A stretch of DNA of 64,000 nucleotides, taken from Marinobacter vulgaris (lineage in GTDB: Bacteria; Pseudomonadota; Gammaproteobacteria; Pseudomonadales; Oleiphilaceae). Of this stretch, positions 45,348-54,541 are shown one piece after another (the first letter of the stretch is position 1; every line of letters begins with the position of its first letter). The stretch is from contig NZ_QFWX01000002.1 in the NCBI RefSeq assembly GCF_003344045.1, forward strand, positions 62,001 to 126,000. The letters run 5' to 3'. The notes beneath the pieces were generated by a model. That model saw only the letters and a list, made by a program, of their open reading frames with translations, searched no databases and was not told the DNA's origin. Both the position numbers and the translations under genes were made by a program.

Positions 45348-47327
45348 TCAGCTGTCCAGGTAATCGTCACTGGTACGAACGCGAGGGCGCTCGCCACCGG
45401 CCATGGGCGCATTATCCCCATGGAACTGGGATTTCACCCGGCAGTCGCTACACATCTTGATCAGCTGAACATTATCAGAGTTGGTGTACATCCAGTTCTG
45501 GTTTTCCAGTTTTTCAACAATCCGGTTGATGGTACTGGCGACACCAAAGGGCGTACCGCATTTGATGCACTCGAACGGCTCCTCACCATGCAGCGGGCGG
45601 GGGCTCAGCGCCTCTTTTGACAGATCAAGCTGAGGCTTAAGAACGATAGCCGTCTCCGGGCAGGTGCTCTCGCAGATGCCGCACTGAACGCAGGCGTTTT
45701 CCGTGAACTGGACTTCCGGGCGATCCGGATGGTCGCCAAGAGCGCCCGTGGGACACAGCGACACACAGGCCAGACAGAGTGTGCATTTGTCGGAATCTAT
45801 CTCGATCGCGCCATAGGGTGCGCCGACGGGCAACTGGATTGGTGATTCGACTCGGTCCGCCATCGCGGTCGCGGTGACCCGCGTGATATCACGGCGGCCG
45901 CCGACCAGCAGAACCGGCTCACTCACCCGCCCGGCGTTATCTCCGGCCGCATCCAGTTCCTCGGAGGTGATCAACCGGACCCGGCTCGGGGAGTTTCTGG
46001 TGCCTTTCAGCATGGCCTTTACCAGCTCAACTTCAGCGGTCACGGCCTGGCGGTCTGTTTCGTTGTCCAGAAGCACCAGAACTTCGGCATAACCTGCGCC
46101 GAACGCGGCCATTATCTCGGCATGGCCGATACGGTCGACATCTTCGAGACCAAACGGAATGAGATCATCGGCCAACCCATTGCCATATCTTGCAAGGTTG
46201 GCAATGATCTCGCCGCCAGCGCCCAGAGTGTGAAAGACCAGGCGCGGAGATTCCTCGGTATGCTCGCGGTAGGTCTTCGCCATGACCGAAACAGCCTGGG
46301 TCAGCGCTTCGAACGGGGTTTCGTTCATGGTGACGGCTGAAGTCGGGCAGACTGCCGCACAGGACCCGCAGCCGGCACAGATATCCGAGTCAATCTGGAC
46401 TGTCTCCCCGAAGGAGAAAATCGCCTCGGTGGGGCAAACATCCAGGCAGCGGGTACACCCAGGCTGATTAGCTCTGGAATGCGCACACAGGGACGGCTCC
46501 AGGTTGAAATAGACGGTCTTCTCAAATTCACCAACCCGCTCCCTGGCAGTCAGGGCTATACGCTCGAGCTCACCGGTCTTGGCTGGATCCGCCCAGAAAT
46601 AGCCATTGCGTTTCTGGTGACTGGGGAACGCTGGCTCACCGCCGCGCAGGTCTATAAATACATCGCACTCACTGCGGGCAGTGGCTTTCGCCTTGCCAAA
46701 GCCGAGGGCTCCACGGCCCGCGGGGTTAAGAGCCTGAAGCTGGGCAAACTCCAGCTTGAAGTCGCCCAGCGCGCCATAGGCACCCGTCAACTGGCCCCGG
46801 GCCATATCGTAGTTGGCGGATGGAAGCTGGATCGGTCCGGCATCATTGACGATACAGGTCACGCCCAGCTCATCCTGCACCAGCTCCGCCATCCTGACAG
46901 CCTGTTCGGTGGGCCCGACAATACAACACACACCGCTGGACTCGATGGTTTTCACCGGGGCCATGGGCGATGGCAACTGGCTGGCGGCTATCAACGCCGC
47001 CTGCTTGGCCTGAACGCGCCTGGGGTTGGCGGTTGGCGAGCCCCAGCCAGCGCGATCCCGGATGTCGATGGCACGCATCGGCGCGGAATGCTGGAACTGG
47101 GCCTGTACATCGTCACTCAAGCGTTCGAACAGGGCAGCCTGCTGGCCGCAGGCAATGAGCACTTCGTTAGTGCCGCCCAGGTGCTCGGCGGCAATTTCCA
47201 TATCTGTACCGCACAGCTGATCCACTGCGATCACCTGCTCGGCTGCCGCAGCCGTTTCCAGTAGCTTCGAATCAAAAGACTGGCTTTTGTCGCAGCTACA
47301 TAAAAGTAGGGTTTTGGGTGCCGTCAT
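45348..47327 (-). CDS. Polyferredoxin of the formate dehydrogenase locus
   Basis: 659 residues, soluble, no signal peptide. Cys motifs in order: CTRCLDVCP and CAGCGSCAAVCP (mid-protein), CTLCLACVSLCP and CVQCGICESTCP (C-terminal half), then ECIKCGTPFG and MCSDCRVK near the end. That supports at least four [4Fe-4S] clusters. The N-terminal ~270 residues are an unfamiliar domain with CSCDKSQSFDSKLLE and QLCGTDME. It probably moves electrons or helps assemble the enzyme from the cytosolic side. It is the first gene of the minus-strand operon, divergent from DUF3305. Confidence 0.82.
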   Translation of the reverse strand: MTAPKTLLLCSCDKSQSFDSKLLETAAAAEQVIAVDQLCGTDMEIAAEHLGGTNEVLIACGQQAALFERLSDDVQAQFQHSAPMRAIDIRDRAGWGSPTANPRRVQAKQAALIAASQLPSPMAPVKTIESSGVCCIVGPTEQAVRMAELVQDELGVTCIVNDAGPIQLPSANYDMARGQLTGAYGALGDFKLEFAQLQALNPAGRGALGFGKAKATARSECDVFIDLRGGEPAFPSHQKRNGYFWADPAKTGELERIALTARERVGEFEKTVYFNLEPSLCAHSRANQPGCTRCLDVCPTEAIFSFGETVQIDSDICAGCGSCAAVCPTSAVTMNETPFEALTQAVSVMAKTYREHTEESPRLVFHTLGAGGEIIANLARYGNGLADDLIPFGLEDVDRIGHAEIMAAFGAGYAEVLVLLDNETDRQAVTAEVELVKAMLKGTRNSPSRVRLITSEELDAAGDNAGRVSEPVLLVGGRRDITRVTATAMADRVESPIQLPVGAPYGAIEIDSDKCTLCLACVSLCPTGALGDHPDRPEVQFTENACVQCGICESTCPETAIVLKPQLDLSKEALSPRPLHGEEPFECIKCGTPFGVASTINRIVEKLENQNWMYTNSDNVQLIKMCSDCRVKSQFHGDNAPMAGGERPRVRTSDDYLDS

Positions 47328-47413
47328 CAGAAAATTACTCTTTTTAGTTGTTCTTATACGTATCCGCATCTCGAACCGACTGTTGAGGATGACACACAGG
47401 TTTGCCGTTCGAC

Positions 47414-47431
47414 AATTGGATAATTGGATAA
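47414..47431. promoter_or_regulatory. Tandem 8-bp repeat in the divergent FDH promoter region
   Basis: AATTGGAT occurs twice head to tail, followed by AA, in the 151-bp region between the two divergent formate dehydrogenase operons. It is AT-rich within an otherwise GC-rich locus, fitting a regulator site. Confidence 0.4.
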
Positions 47432-47478
47432 TCGCTCAAGCTCTGTTAGCTTTAATAAAAAGAGAGAGCTGTCTTGTC

Positions 47479-48057
47479 ATGAGTCGTAACATAGATAGTT
47501 GGAAACGCGAACTGAAAGTCGGTGCCGTCGTTCGCCGGTCGCCCGGCGTGACCCGATGGGCGCGGGAAGTCTGGAAACCTGTGGCCGTCATTCCGGGTGC
47601 TCCGGAGGCTTTCTGGAAAGAGATGGTCCGCGACGGCGAGGTCATTGAATACCATGCCGGCACCATTCCCATGGAGTTATTCAGGGCCGATGTAGAAGGT
47701 TACCTGGTTTCTCTCAACATGGCCGTTCCTTCCGTCTGGGTCATCATGGACAAAGACCCTACCAGCCAGTCTCCCTCAGGCTGGGTTGTCAGCGCCATCA
47801 CCGCCAATGCCCACGAGGCGCTCGATACTCTGGACAGCGGAGAAAGTATTGTCGAAGCGGTTCCGATCCCCGAGTCGTTAGCGGCCTGGATCAAAGAATT
47901 CATCGATATGCACTATATTGAAGAGCCTTTCAAGAAACGTCGCCGTGACGAAATCAGGGTTGATGGCGATGAGGACGGTAAAGGCGACCCGCGTATTCGT
48001 CAGCAGAGCGATGTGTTCCGCTCACCTTCTAGCATCAAGAAACCGAAGGTGCACTGA
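47479..48057 (+). CDS. DUF3305 domain protein of formate dehydrogenase loci
   Basis: 192 residues, soluble. The N-terminal KVGAVVRRSPGVTRWAREVWKPVAVIPGAP segment is characteristic of DUF3305. A central YLVSLNMAVPSVWVIM stretch follows, and the basic tail (KKRRRDE, IKKPKVH) is variable. DUF3305 and DUF3306 genes regularly precede TorD and formate dehydrogenase genes; a maturation role is inferred only from this linkage. ATG 47479 has GAGAG upstream. Its stop overlaps the next start (TGATG). Confidence 0.82.
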   Translation: MSRNIDSWKRELKVGAVVRRSPGVTRWAREVWKPVAVIPGAPEAFWKEMVRDGEVIEYHAGTIPMELFRADVEGYLVSLNMAVPSVWVIMDKDPTSQSPSGWVVSAITANAHEALDTLDSGESIVEAVPIPESLAAWIKEFIDMHYIEEPFKKRRRDEIRVDGDEDGKGDPRIRQQSDVFRSPSSIKKPKVH

Positions 48058-48740
48058 TGGCTGAATCACGGTTACAGCGCTGGGCGCGTAAAAAAGCCGA
48101 AGCCAGCCAAGAGGCCGGGGCTGCGCCGTCTTCGACTGACACTACGCCTTCGGTAGACGCCCCTGGTTCAACTGCCGAGTCCGGACCATCCCTCGAAGCA
48201 CAGGAGCTCGCCATCAATGAGGCCCTGCCTGAGCAGAATGTGCTCGAGAAATACAACCTGCCTGACCCGGACGCCATCGAACTGGGCACCGACATCACCG
48301 GATTCATGCGCAAGGAAATTCCTGAACTCCTGCGCCGCAGGGCCCTGCGGGCGCTCTGGAGATCCAATCCGGTTCTGGCGGTGCTGGACGGGCTCAATGA
48401 TTACGACGAAGACTTCTCTAATGCCGCAACCACAGTCAACGGCGTGCAGACCCTGTACAAGGTAGGCCAGGGCATGTTCGACAAAAAAGCCCGGGCTGAA
48501 AAGCAGCTTGATGAGCACCTCGTCGAACAGGACGAGCAGGTTATCGAGCAGGCCGAGCGAGCACCGGAGAAACTGCCGGAAAAAACACCTGAAATAGCAC
48601 CTGAGGAAGCAGCCGAAAAAACGGATGAAAGCTCAGAGCTCGAAAACGCGGTAGAACCTTCCCAAAATACAGAATCTGTAACATCCGCGGCCGATACAGA
48701 GCCTGCACCGCGTTACAGGCCCCGGATGCGTTTTGAATAA
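48057..48740 (+). CDS. DUF3306 domain protein of formate dehydrogenase loci
   Basis: 227 residues. The N-terminus (RLQRWARKKAEA) and central PDPDAIELGTDITGFMRKEIPELLRRRALRALWRSNPVLAVLDGLNDYDEDF form the family core. The acidic, Glu/Pro-rich C-terminal ~90 residues look disordered and end in RPRMRFE. No catalytic motif is visible. It is translationally coupled to the DUF3305 gene, suggesting the two proteins act as a pair. Confidence 0.82.
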   Translation: MAESRLQRWARKKAEASQEAGAAPSSTDTTPSVDAPGSTAESGPSLEAQELAINEALPEQNVLEKYNLPDPDAIELGTDITGFMRKEIPELLRRRALRALWRSNPVLAVLDGLNDYDEDFSNAATTVNGVQTLYKVGQGMFDKKARAEKQLDEHLVEQDEQVIEQAERAPEKLPEKTPEIAPEEAAEKTDESSELENAVEPSQNTESVTSAADTEPAPRYRPRMRFE

Positions 48741-48840
48741 TTGTGCCTCGATGCATGGTTGCACCGTCGTCAGGTCAGGACTATAACTAAAAATGTGAAG
48801 TTCTTGTTTTACGAAGAACAACAACGGTAAGGAAAAAGAA

Positions 48841-49452
48841 TTGGCCAACACTGCTGAAGTCCAGTGCCCCCGCTCAATCACCGACGAAGAGCGTTCACGA
48901 GCCCAGATGTACCAGCTGCTCGGTGTGCTGCTGAGCGCTCCGCCTACGCGTGAGTTACTTGACGGCCTGGCATCCCTGCAGGGTGGAGACACGCCTATGG
49001 GATCTGCCTCCAGGAATCTGGCTGCGCTTGCAAAACGCACCTCGCCGGATGACGCGAAACGGGAGTACAACAACCTTTTCATCGGCGTCGGCCGTGGCGA
49101 ACTGCTGCCCTATGCAAGCTATTACCTGACTGGCTTCCTGAATGAGAGGCCACTTGCGGCTCTGCGTGGCGACCTCAGGGCCAGAGGCATTCAGTCCAAC
49201 GACGACGTCAAGGAACCTGAAGATCATATGGGCACGCTGTGTGAAATCATGGCGGGCATCATTACCGGCGAGTTTGAGTGCGACAGTGATCTGTCCTCGC
49301 AAAAAGCCTTTTTTGACGCGCACCTGGCAAAGTGGGCGGCGTTGTTTTTTGCTGATCTGGAGAAAGCGCAAACGGCAATCTTTTATGCTCCTGTGGGCTC
49401 CTTAGGGCGGGCTTTCATGGACGTAGAGGCTGAGGCGTTTGCACTTCAATAA
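48841..49452 (+). CDS. TorD/DmsD-type chaperone for formate dehydrogenase
   Basis: 203 residues, all-helical. RSRAQMYQLLGVLLSAPPTRELL and EPEDHMGTLCEIMAGII are typical of TorD-family chaperones, and YNNLFIGVGRGELLPYASYYLTGFL carries the central motif. It protects the catalytic subunit, holding its Tat signal until cofactor insertion. The start is TTG at 48841 with AAGGA upstream; the next in-frame Met would remove the first conserved helix. It precedes the Tat peptide and fdhA. Confidence 0.88.
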   Translation: MANTAEVQCPRSITDEERSRAQMYQLLGVLLSAPPTRELLDGLASLQGGDTPMGSASRNLAALAKRTSPDDAKREYNNLFIGVGRGELLPYASYYLTGFLNERPLAALRGDLRARGIQSNDDVKEPEDHMGTLCEIMAGIITGEFECDSDLSSQKAFFDAHLAKWAALFFADLEKAQTAIFYAPVGSLGRAFMDVEAEAFALQ

Positions 49453-49493
49453 CCGGGATCATGCCGATCCCTTAACTCAGGTGGAGGTGTCCT

Positions 49494-49685
49494 ATGGACC
49501 ACCAAAAACGTGAAAACAGCCGTCGCAATTTCTTGCTCATGGCCGCAACCGCAGTACCAGCTGCCGTTGCCGTGGCAGTCGCACCGAACGCTGCAGCCCG
49601 GGTCGTCGAACAGGACGCCCCTAAAAGCCGTGGCCTACGTGACACTGAACACACACGTAAGTATCTGGAATCGGCTCGCTTTTAA
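49494..49685 (+). CDS. Small twin-arginine signal protein of formate dehydrogenase locus
   Basis: 63 residues. It has a twin-arginine motif SRRNFLLMA, a hydrophobic Ala/Val-rich stretch and a short polar tail (DTEHTRKYLESARF). Such small FdhX-like proteins commonly sit just upstream of the catalytic subunit. Whether the tail is a subunit, a chaperone or only a signal for a partner is unknown. GGAGG precedes the ATG. Confidence 0.8.
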   Translation: MDHQKRENSRRNFLLMAATAVPAAVAVAVAPNAAARVVEQDAPKSRGLRDTEHTRKYLESARF

Positions 49686-49774
49686 GGAAGCGTGAGTCAT
49701 TCAAGGTTGCGAAAGGCTCTTGGGTGACCACTCCTCCGGGAAAACGAGAATAATAAAAGAGAGAGGTAAGTGAC

Positions 49775-52660
49775 ATGTTGAGGAAGAAAACCAACGGGGT
49801 AGCGAAAGGCTCCCGTGCGGGATCTTTACTTTCATCCCTCGCTGCGAAAACCATGGACCGCCGGGGGTTTCTGACCGCCTCCGGGGTCACAGTGGGCGGC
49901 CTGGCGGCTTTGTCGATGACGCCTACACGCGTGAAAGCGGCGTCCCCGGCGACGGCGGATGGTGACGTAGTCATCAAGAAATCAGTCTGCACGCACTGCT
50001 CGGTGGGCTGCACAGTCGAGGCCGAAGTTCAGAATGGCGTATGGACGGGCCAGGAGCCCGGCTGGGACAGCCCCTTCAATATGGGTGCCCACTGCGCCAA
50101 GGGCGCATCGGTGCGAGAGCACGGCCATGGTGAACGCCGCCTGAAATACCCCATGAAAATGGTCAACGGCGAGTGGCAGAAGATCCCCTGGGATCAGGCG
50201 ATCAACGAGATCGGCGACAAGATGTTGCAGATCCGCGACGAAAGCGGCCCTGATTCGGTTTACTGGCTGGGCAGTGCAAAGTTCAACAACGAGCAGGCCT
50301 ACCTGTTCCGCAAGTTTGCGGGTTACTGGGGCACCAATAACGTCGACCACCAGGCTCGGATCTGTCACTCCACCACAGTTGCTGGCGTAGCCAACACCTG
50401 GGGCTACGGTGCGATGACCAACTCCTACAACGACATCCACAATTCCCAGGCGATTTTCCTGATCGGGGGCAACCCGGCGGAAGCGCACCCTGTGTCGCTG
50501 CTGCATATCCTGAAAGCCAAGGAACAGAACAACGCGCCGCTCATCGTTTGTGACCCGCGTTTCACACGCACCGCGGCCCATGCCGATGAATTTGTACGCT
50601 TCCGGCCGGGTTCAGACGTTGCCCTGGTCTGGGGCATTCTGTGGCACATCTTTGAAAACGGATGGGAAGACAAAGAGTTCATCCGCACCCGAGTGTGGGG
50701 CATGGACCAGATCCGTGACGAGGTGAAGCGCTGGAATCCTGAAGAAGTCGAACGCGTTACCGGCACGCCTGGTAAGCAGCTCGAGCGCGTCGCCCGTACT
50801 CTGGCCAACAATCGTCCTGGCACGGTCATCTGGTGCATGGGCGGAACTCAGCACACCAACGGTAACAACAACACCCGTGCTTACTGCATACTGCAGCTGG
50901 CACTGGGTAACATGGGCGTCCCCGGCGGCGGCACCAACATCTTCCGTGGACACGACAACGTTCAGGGCGCCACTGACCTTGGCGTGCTGGCCGATACCCT
51001 GCCTGGTTACTATGGCCTGACTGCGGGCTCCTGGGCCCACTGGGCGCGGGTCTGGGAAGAGGATCTGGACTGGCTGAAGGGTCGTTTTGCCACCTGGGAC
51101 AAGGATGGCAAGTCCAAAGCGATGATGAACGAGAAGGGCATCACCGTGCCTCGCTGGATCGACGGTGTTCTGGAAGCCAAGGAAAACCTGGGCCAGCCAG
51201 ACAACACCCGGGCCATGGTTCTGTGGGGCCACGCGCCCAACTCACAGACCCGCCAGCTGGAAATGAAGGAAGCCATGGAAAAGCTCGACCTGCTGGTTGT
51301 AGTGGATCCCTTCCCCACCGTTTCAGCAGTGCTGCACGATCGTAAAGACGGTGCCTACCTGTTGCCTGCAACAACCCAGTTCGAGACCTCAGGCTCAGTC
51401 ACCGCTTCCAACCGATCGCTCCAGTGGCGTGAGAAGGTCATCGACCCTCTGTTTGACTCGAAGGTCGATCATGAAATCATTAAGCTGTTTGCTGACAAGT
51501 TCGGTTTCACCGATCGCATGTTCCGCAATATTGCCATTGAAGGGGACGAACCGGTGATCGAGGACATCACCCGTGAGTTCAACCGTGGCATGTGGACCAT
51601 CGGCTATACCGGCCAATCGCCCGAGCGCCTCAAAAAGCACATGGCGAACCAGCACCACTTCGACAAGACCACCCTGCGTGCGGTGGGCGGACCCTGCGAT
51701 GGCGATATCTACGGACTGCCATGGCCATCCTGGGGCACAGCCGAGATGAACCATCCAGGCACACCGAACCTGTACGATATGTCCATGCCGGTGTCCGAGG
51801 GCGGTTTGACCTTCCGCGCCCGTTTTGGTGTCGAGCGTGACGGTGAGAACCTGCTGGCCGAAGGCGTCTACTCGAAAAACTCCGAGATCAAGGACGGCTA
51901 CCCCGAGTTCACCATGCAGATGCTGATGGATCTGGGCTGGGATGGAGACCTGACGGCCGAAGAGCGCGCCAGCATTGATGCAGTCGCCGGCGCCGAGACC
52001 AACTGGAAAACCGATCTGTCAGGCGGTATCCAGCGCGTTGCGATCAAGCACGAGTGCGCACCCTTTGGTAACGCCAAAGCGCGTACTGTGGTCTGGAACT
52101 TCCCGGATCCAGTGCCCATCCATCGTGAGCCGCTGTACACCAACCGCCGCGATCTGGTCGCCGATTACCCAACCTATGAAGACAAGCACTTCTGGCGCGT
52201 GCCGACCCTGTACGAGTCAATCCAGAAGAAGGACTTCAGTCAGGAGTTCCCCCTCATTCTGACGTCCGGTCGCCTGGTTGAATATGAAGGTGGTGGTGAC
52301 GAGACGCGCTCAAACCCCTGGCTGGCGGAGCTGCAGCAGGATATGTTCATCGAGATCAATCCGCGGGACGCCAATGATCTGAACGTTCGTGATGGCAAGG
52401 ATGTCTGGGTTTCCGGGCCTGAGGGCGCCCGCATAAAAGTGAAGGCGATGATCACCGAGCGCGTCGGCGCAGGCGTGGTCTTCATGCCCTTCCACTTTGG
52501 TGGGCACCTTGAGGGTAAGGACTTAAGGCACAAGTACCCCAAGGGCGCGGATCCATACGTTCTGGGCGAATCCACTAACACGGTTCAGACCTACGGGTAC
52601 GACTCGGTCACACAGATGCAAGAGACCAAATGCACCCTGTGTTCGATCATGCCAGCATAA
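49775..52660 (+). CDS. fdhA: Formate dehydrogenase catalytic (alpha) subunit
   Basis: 961 residues. A Tat signal (DRRGFLT, Arg29-Arg30) exports the folded protein. A [4Fe-4S] site uses Cys72, Cys75, Cys79 and Cys107. The Mo/W-bis-MGD enzyme core follows, with the metal ligand Cys197 next to the catalytic His198 in ARICHSTTVAG. Cys occupies the place of selenocysteine seen in E. coli enzymes, so no UGA readthrough is needed. The C-terminal dinucleotide-binding domain includes LTSGRLVEYEGGG. It oxidises formate to CO2 on the periplasmic side. GAGAGAGG precedes the ATG. Confidence 0.95.
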   Translation: MLRKKTNGVAKGSRAGSLLSSLAAKTMDRRGFLTASGVTVGGLAALSMTPTRVKAASPATADGDVVIKKSVCTHCSVGCTVEAEVQNGVWTGQEPGWDSPFNMGAHCAKGASVREHGHGERRLKYPMKMVNGEWQKIPWDQAINEIGDKMLQIRDESGPDSVYWLGSAKFNNEQAYLFRKFAGYWGTNNVDHQARICHSTTVAGVANTWGYGAMTNSYNDIHNSQAIFLIGGNPAEAHPVSLLHILKAKEQNNAPLIVCDPRFTRTAAHADEFVRFRPGSDVALVWGILWHIFENGWEDKEFIRTRVWGMDQIRDEVKRWNPEEVERVTGTPGKQLERVARTLANNRPGTVIWCMGGTQHTNGNNNTRAYCILQLALGNMGVPGGGTNIFRGHDNVQGATDLGVLADTLPGYYGLTAGSWAHWARVWEEDLDWLKGRFATWDKDGKSKAMMNEKGITVPRWIDGVLEAKENLGQPDNTRAMVLWGHAPNSQTRQLEMKEAMEKLDLLVVVDPFPTVSAVLHDRKDGAYLLPATTQFETSGSVTASNRSLQWREKVIDPLFDSKVDHEIIKLFADKFGFTDRMFRNIAIEGDEPVIEDITREFNRGMWTIGYTGQSPERLKKHMANQHHFDKTTLRAVGGPCDGDIYGLPWPSWGTAEMNHPGTPNLYDMSMPVSEGGLTFRARFGVERDGENLLAEGVYSKNSEIKDGYPEFTMQMLMDLGWDGDLTAEERASIDAVAGAETNWKTDLSGGIQRVAIKHECAPFGNAKARTVVWNFPDPVPIHREPLYTNRRDLVADYPTYEDKHFWRVPTLYESIQKKDFSQEFPLILTSGRLVEYEGGGDETRSNPWLAELQQDMFIEINPRDANDLNVRDGKDVWVSGPEGARIKVKAMITERVGAGVVFMPFHFGGHLEGKDLRHKYPKGADPYVLGESTNTVQTYGYDSVTQMQETKCTLCSIMPA

Positions 52661-52675
52661 CAAGAGGTGTATAAC

Positions 52676-53284
52676 ATGGCACTTGAAGGACAAGCACGCG
52701 CAAAGTTTCTTTGCGATGCCGAACGCTGCATCGAATGCAATGCCTGCGTAACGGCCTGTAAAAATGAGCATGAGGTCCCCTGGGGCATCAACCGTCGCCG
52801 TGTCGTCACCATCGAGGATGGTAAACCCGGCGAGCGTTCGATCTCGGTAGCCTGCATGCACTGTTCAGACGCGCCCTGTATGGCCGTCTGCCCAACAGAC
52901 TGCTTCTACCAGACCGAAGACGGCATCGTATTGCACTCCAAGGATCTGTGTATTGGTTGTGGTTATTGTTTCTACGCTTGCCCCTTTGGCGCGCCCCAGT
53001 TTCCCCAGGCGGGCAACTTTGGCAGCCGTGGCAAGATGGACAAATGCACGTTCTGTGCAGGCGGCCCGGAAGAGGACAATTCCACAGCAGAGTTCAACAA
53101 GTACGGTCGCAACCGTATTGCAGAGGGCAAACTGCCGATCTGTGCGGAAATGTGCTCGACCAAAGCCCTGTTGGCCGGTGACGGCGACGAGGTAGCGGAC
53201 ATCTATCGCCAGCGTATCGTGAACCGCGGTTTCGGTTCCGGCGCCTGGGGATGGGGCACAGCCTACGAGAAGAAAGCCGGCTAA
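52676..53284 (+). CDS. fdh3B: Formate dehydrogenase iron-sulfur (beta) subunit, FDH3 type
   Basis: 202 residues. Four [4Fe-4S] sites are visible: CIECNACVTACKNE, CMHCSDAPCMAVCP, CIGCGYCFYACP and CTFC with CAEMC. It carries electrons from FdhA to the membrane cytochrome. There is no membrane anchor, unlike FdnH of E. coli. ATG 52676 has AAGAGG upstream and begins 15 bp after fdhA. A hairpin follows it. Confidence 0.94.
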   Translation: MALEGQARAKFLCDAERCIECNACVTACKNEHEVPWGINRRRVVTIEDGKPGERSISVACMHCSDAPCMAVCPTDCFYQTEDGIVLHSKDLCIGCGYCFYACPFGAPQFPQAGNFGSRGKMDKCTFCAGGPEEDNSTAEFNKYGRNRIAEGKLPICAEMCSTKALLAGDGDEVADIYRQRIVNRGFGSGAWGWGTAYEKKAG

Positions 53285-53298
53285 GTCAGTCTGGTTGC

Positions 53299-53320
53299 TC
53301 CGGGGCCTTCAGGCCCCGGA
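53299..53320 (+). terminator. Hairpin between fdh3B and the cytochrome b subunit
   Basis: TCCGGGGCC and GGCCCCGGA form a perfect 9-bp stem with loop TTCA, followed by CTTCTTTG. The weak T-tract suggests partial termination or RNA stabilisation that would lower expression of the downstream genes relative to fdhA and fdh3B. Confidence 0.6.
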
Positions 53321-53368
53321 CTTCTTTGAAGCAACAAGTTCTTTTGTTGATTCCGCTGGAGTACTCTG

Positions 53369-54541
53369 ATGAATCTAAAATTATTCAGTGTCGCCTCGTT
53401 CCTGATGGTGGCACTGGTTTTCAATCCCGCGTGGGCGCAAGAAGCCCCCGAGGTTGATCGTTCGGCTACCGGGGGCGCTCAGACCCTGGAAGACATCATG
53501 GCCCGTCAGAAGCAGTTGGAAGTTGACGAGTCTTTCCGGTCAGAAAATCTGGGTGATCCCGCCAGTGCTCCGCCGATCAGGGATGAACTGGGCACTCTCG
53601 GGGGACGTTCGGATGCCGACGTCTGGCGTGGCATTCGCTACAACGAGCTTGACCCGGAAACACAGGTACGGGGGCCTGCAGTCGACGTTCTGATCCAGGA
53701 TGAGGGCATGCCCTGGCTAGAATTTCGGGAAGGGCCCCTCATCAATTATGGCGGCGGGGCCATTATAGGCTTTTTGGTACTACTGGTAATTTTTTACTTC
53801 GTCCGCGGCAAAATCAGGATTGAAGGCGGGCCTTCTGGCAAGAAGATTGAACGCTTCAAAGCAATCGAGCGGTTTGGTCACTGGCTTTTAGCCGGTTCGT
53901 TTATCGCACTGGCCCTGACAGGCCTGCTCACCCTCATGGGGCGGAGCTTCCTGATCCCTGTTATCGGCCACGAAGCCTTTTCGACTCTGGCGATTGGCTC
54001 CAAGTGGATTCATAACAACATTGCCTGGTCATTCATGCTGGGTCTGGTGCTTACGTTCTGCATGTGGGTGGTACATAACATCCCCAACAAGCTGGACTGG
54101 CAGTGGCTCAAGGCGGGTGGGGGTATTTTCTCCGACTCCCATCCCTCGGCAAAGAAGTTCAACGCCGGCCAGAAAATTATTTTCTGGACTGTGATGATAC
54201 TGGGCGTTTCAGTGTCTCTTTCGGGCCTGTCGCTGTTATTCCCATTCCAGCTGCCCATGTTCGCTGACACCTTTGGCTTTATAAACAGCATTCTGGGAAC
54301 AGACTTCCCGACAGCCCTCGCGCCCCACGAAGAGATGCAGTACGCCAATACCTGGCACTCGATTGTGGCGTTTCTGATGATGCTGGCCATCATCGCACAT
54401 ATCTATATCGGCTCGGTCGGTATGGAAGGTGCATTTGATGCCATGGGTAACGGTCAGGTTGATCTGGAATGGGCCCGCCAACACCACGACCTGTGGGTAG
54501 AAGAGGTTCAGGCCAGACAAGGCAAAGGAGAATCATCATGA
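53369..54541 (+). CDS. Formate dehydrogenase cytochrome b (gamma) subunit
   Basis: 390 residues. A signal peptide ends at NPAWAQ, then a roughly 100-residue periplasmic region, one hydrophobic segment (GGGAIIGFLVLLVIFYFV) and the four-helix cytochrome b core. Likely haem ligands are histidines in ERFGHWLL, WIHNN, NTWHSIV and IAHIYIG. It accepts electrons from Fdh3B and reduces quinone. The extended N-terminus with its own signal is typical of FDH3-type loci. Its stop overlaps the 41-residue gene by ATGA. Confidence 0.92.
   Translation: MNLKLFSVASFLMVALVFNPAWAQEAPEVDRSATGGAQTLEDIMARQKQLEVDESFRSENLGDPASAPPIRDELGTLGGRSDADVWRGIRYNELDPETQVRGPAVDVLIQDEGMPWLEFREGPLINYGGGAIIGFLVLLVIFYFVRGKIRIEGGPSGKKIERFKAIERFGHWLLAGSFIALALTGLLTLMGRSFLIPVIGHEAFSTLAIGSKWIHNNIAWSFMLGLVLTFCMWVVHNIPNKLDWQWLKAGGGIFSDSHPSAKKFNAGQKIIFWTVMILGVSVSLSGLSLLFPFQLPMFADTFGFINSILGTDFPTALAPHEEMQYANTWHSIVAFLMMLAIIAHIYIGSVGMEGAFDAMGNGQVDLEWARQHHDLWVEEVQARQGKGESS

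Noticed and set aside
49775-52660. Selenocysteine-containing formate dehydrogenase
   Set aside because: The active-site codon encodes Cys (Cys197 before His198) and the frame has no internal TGA.
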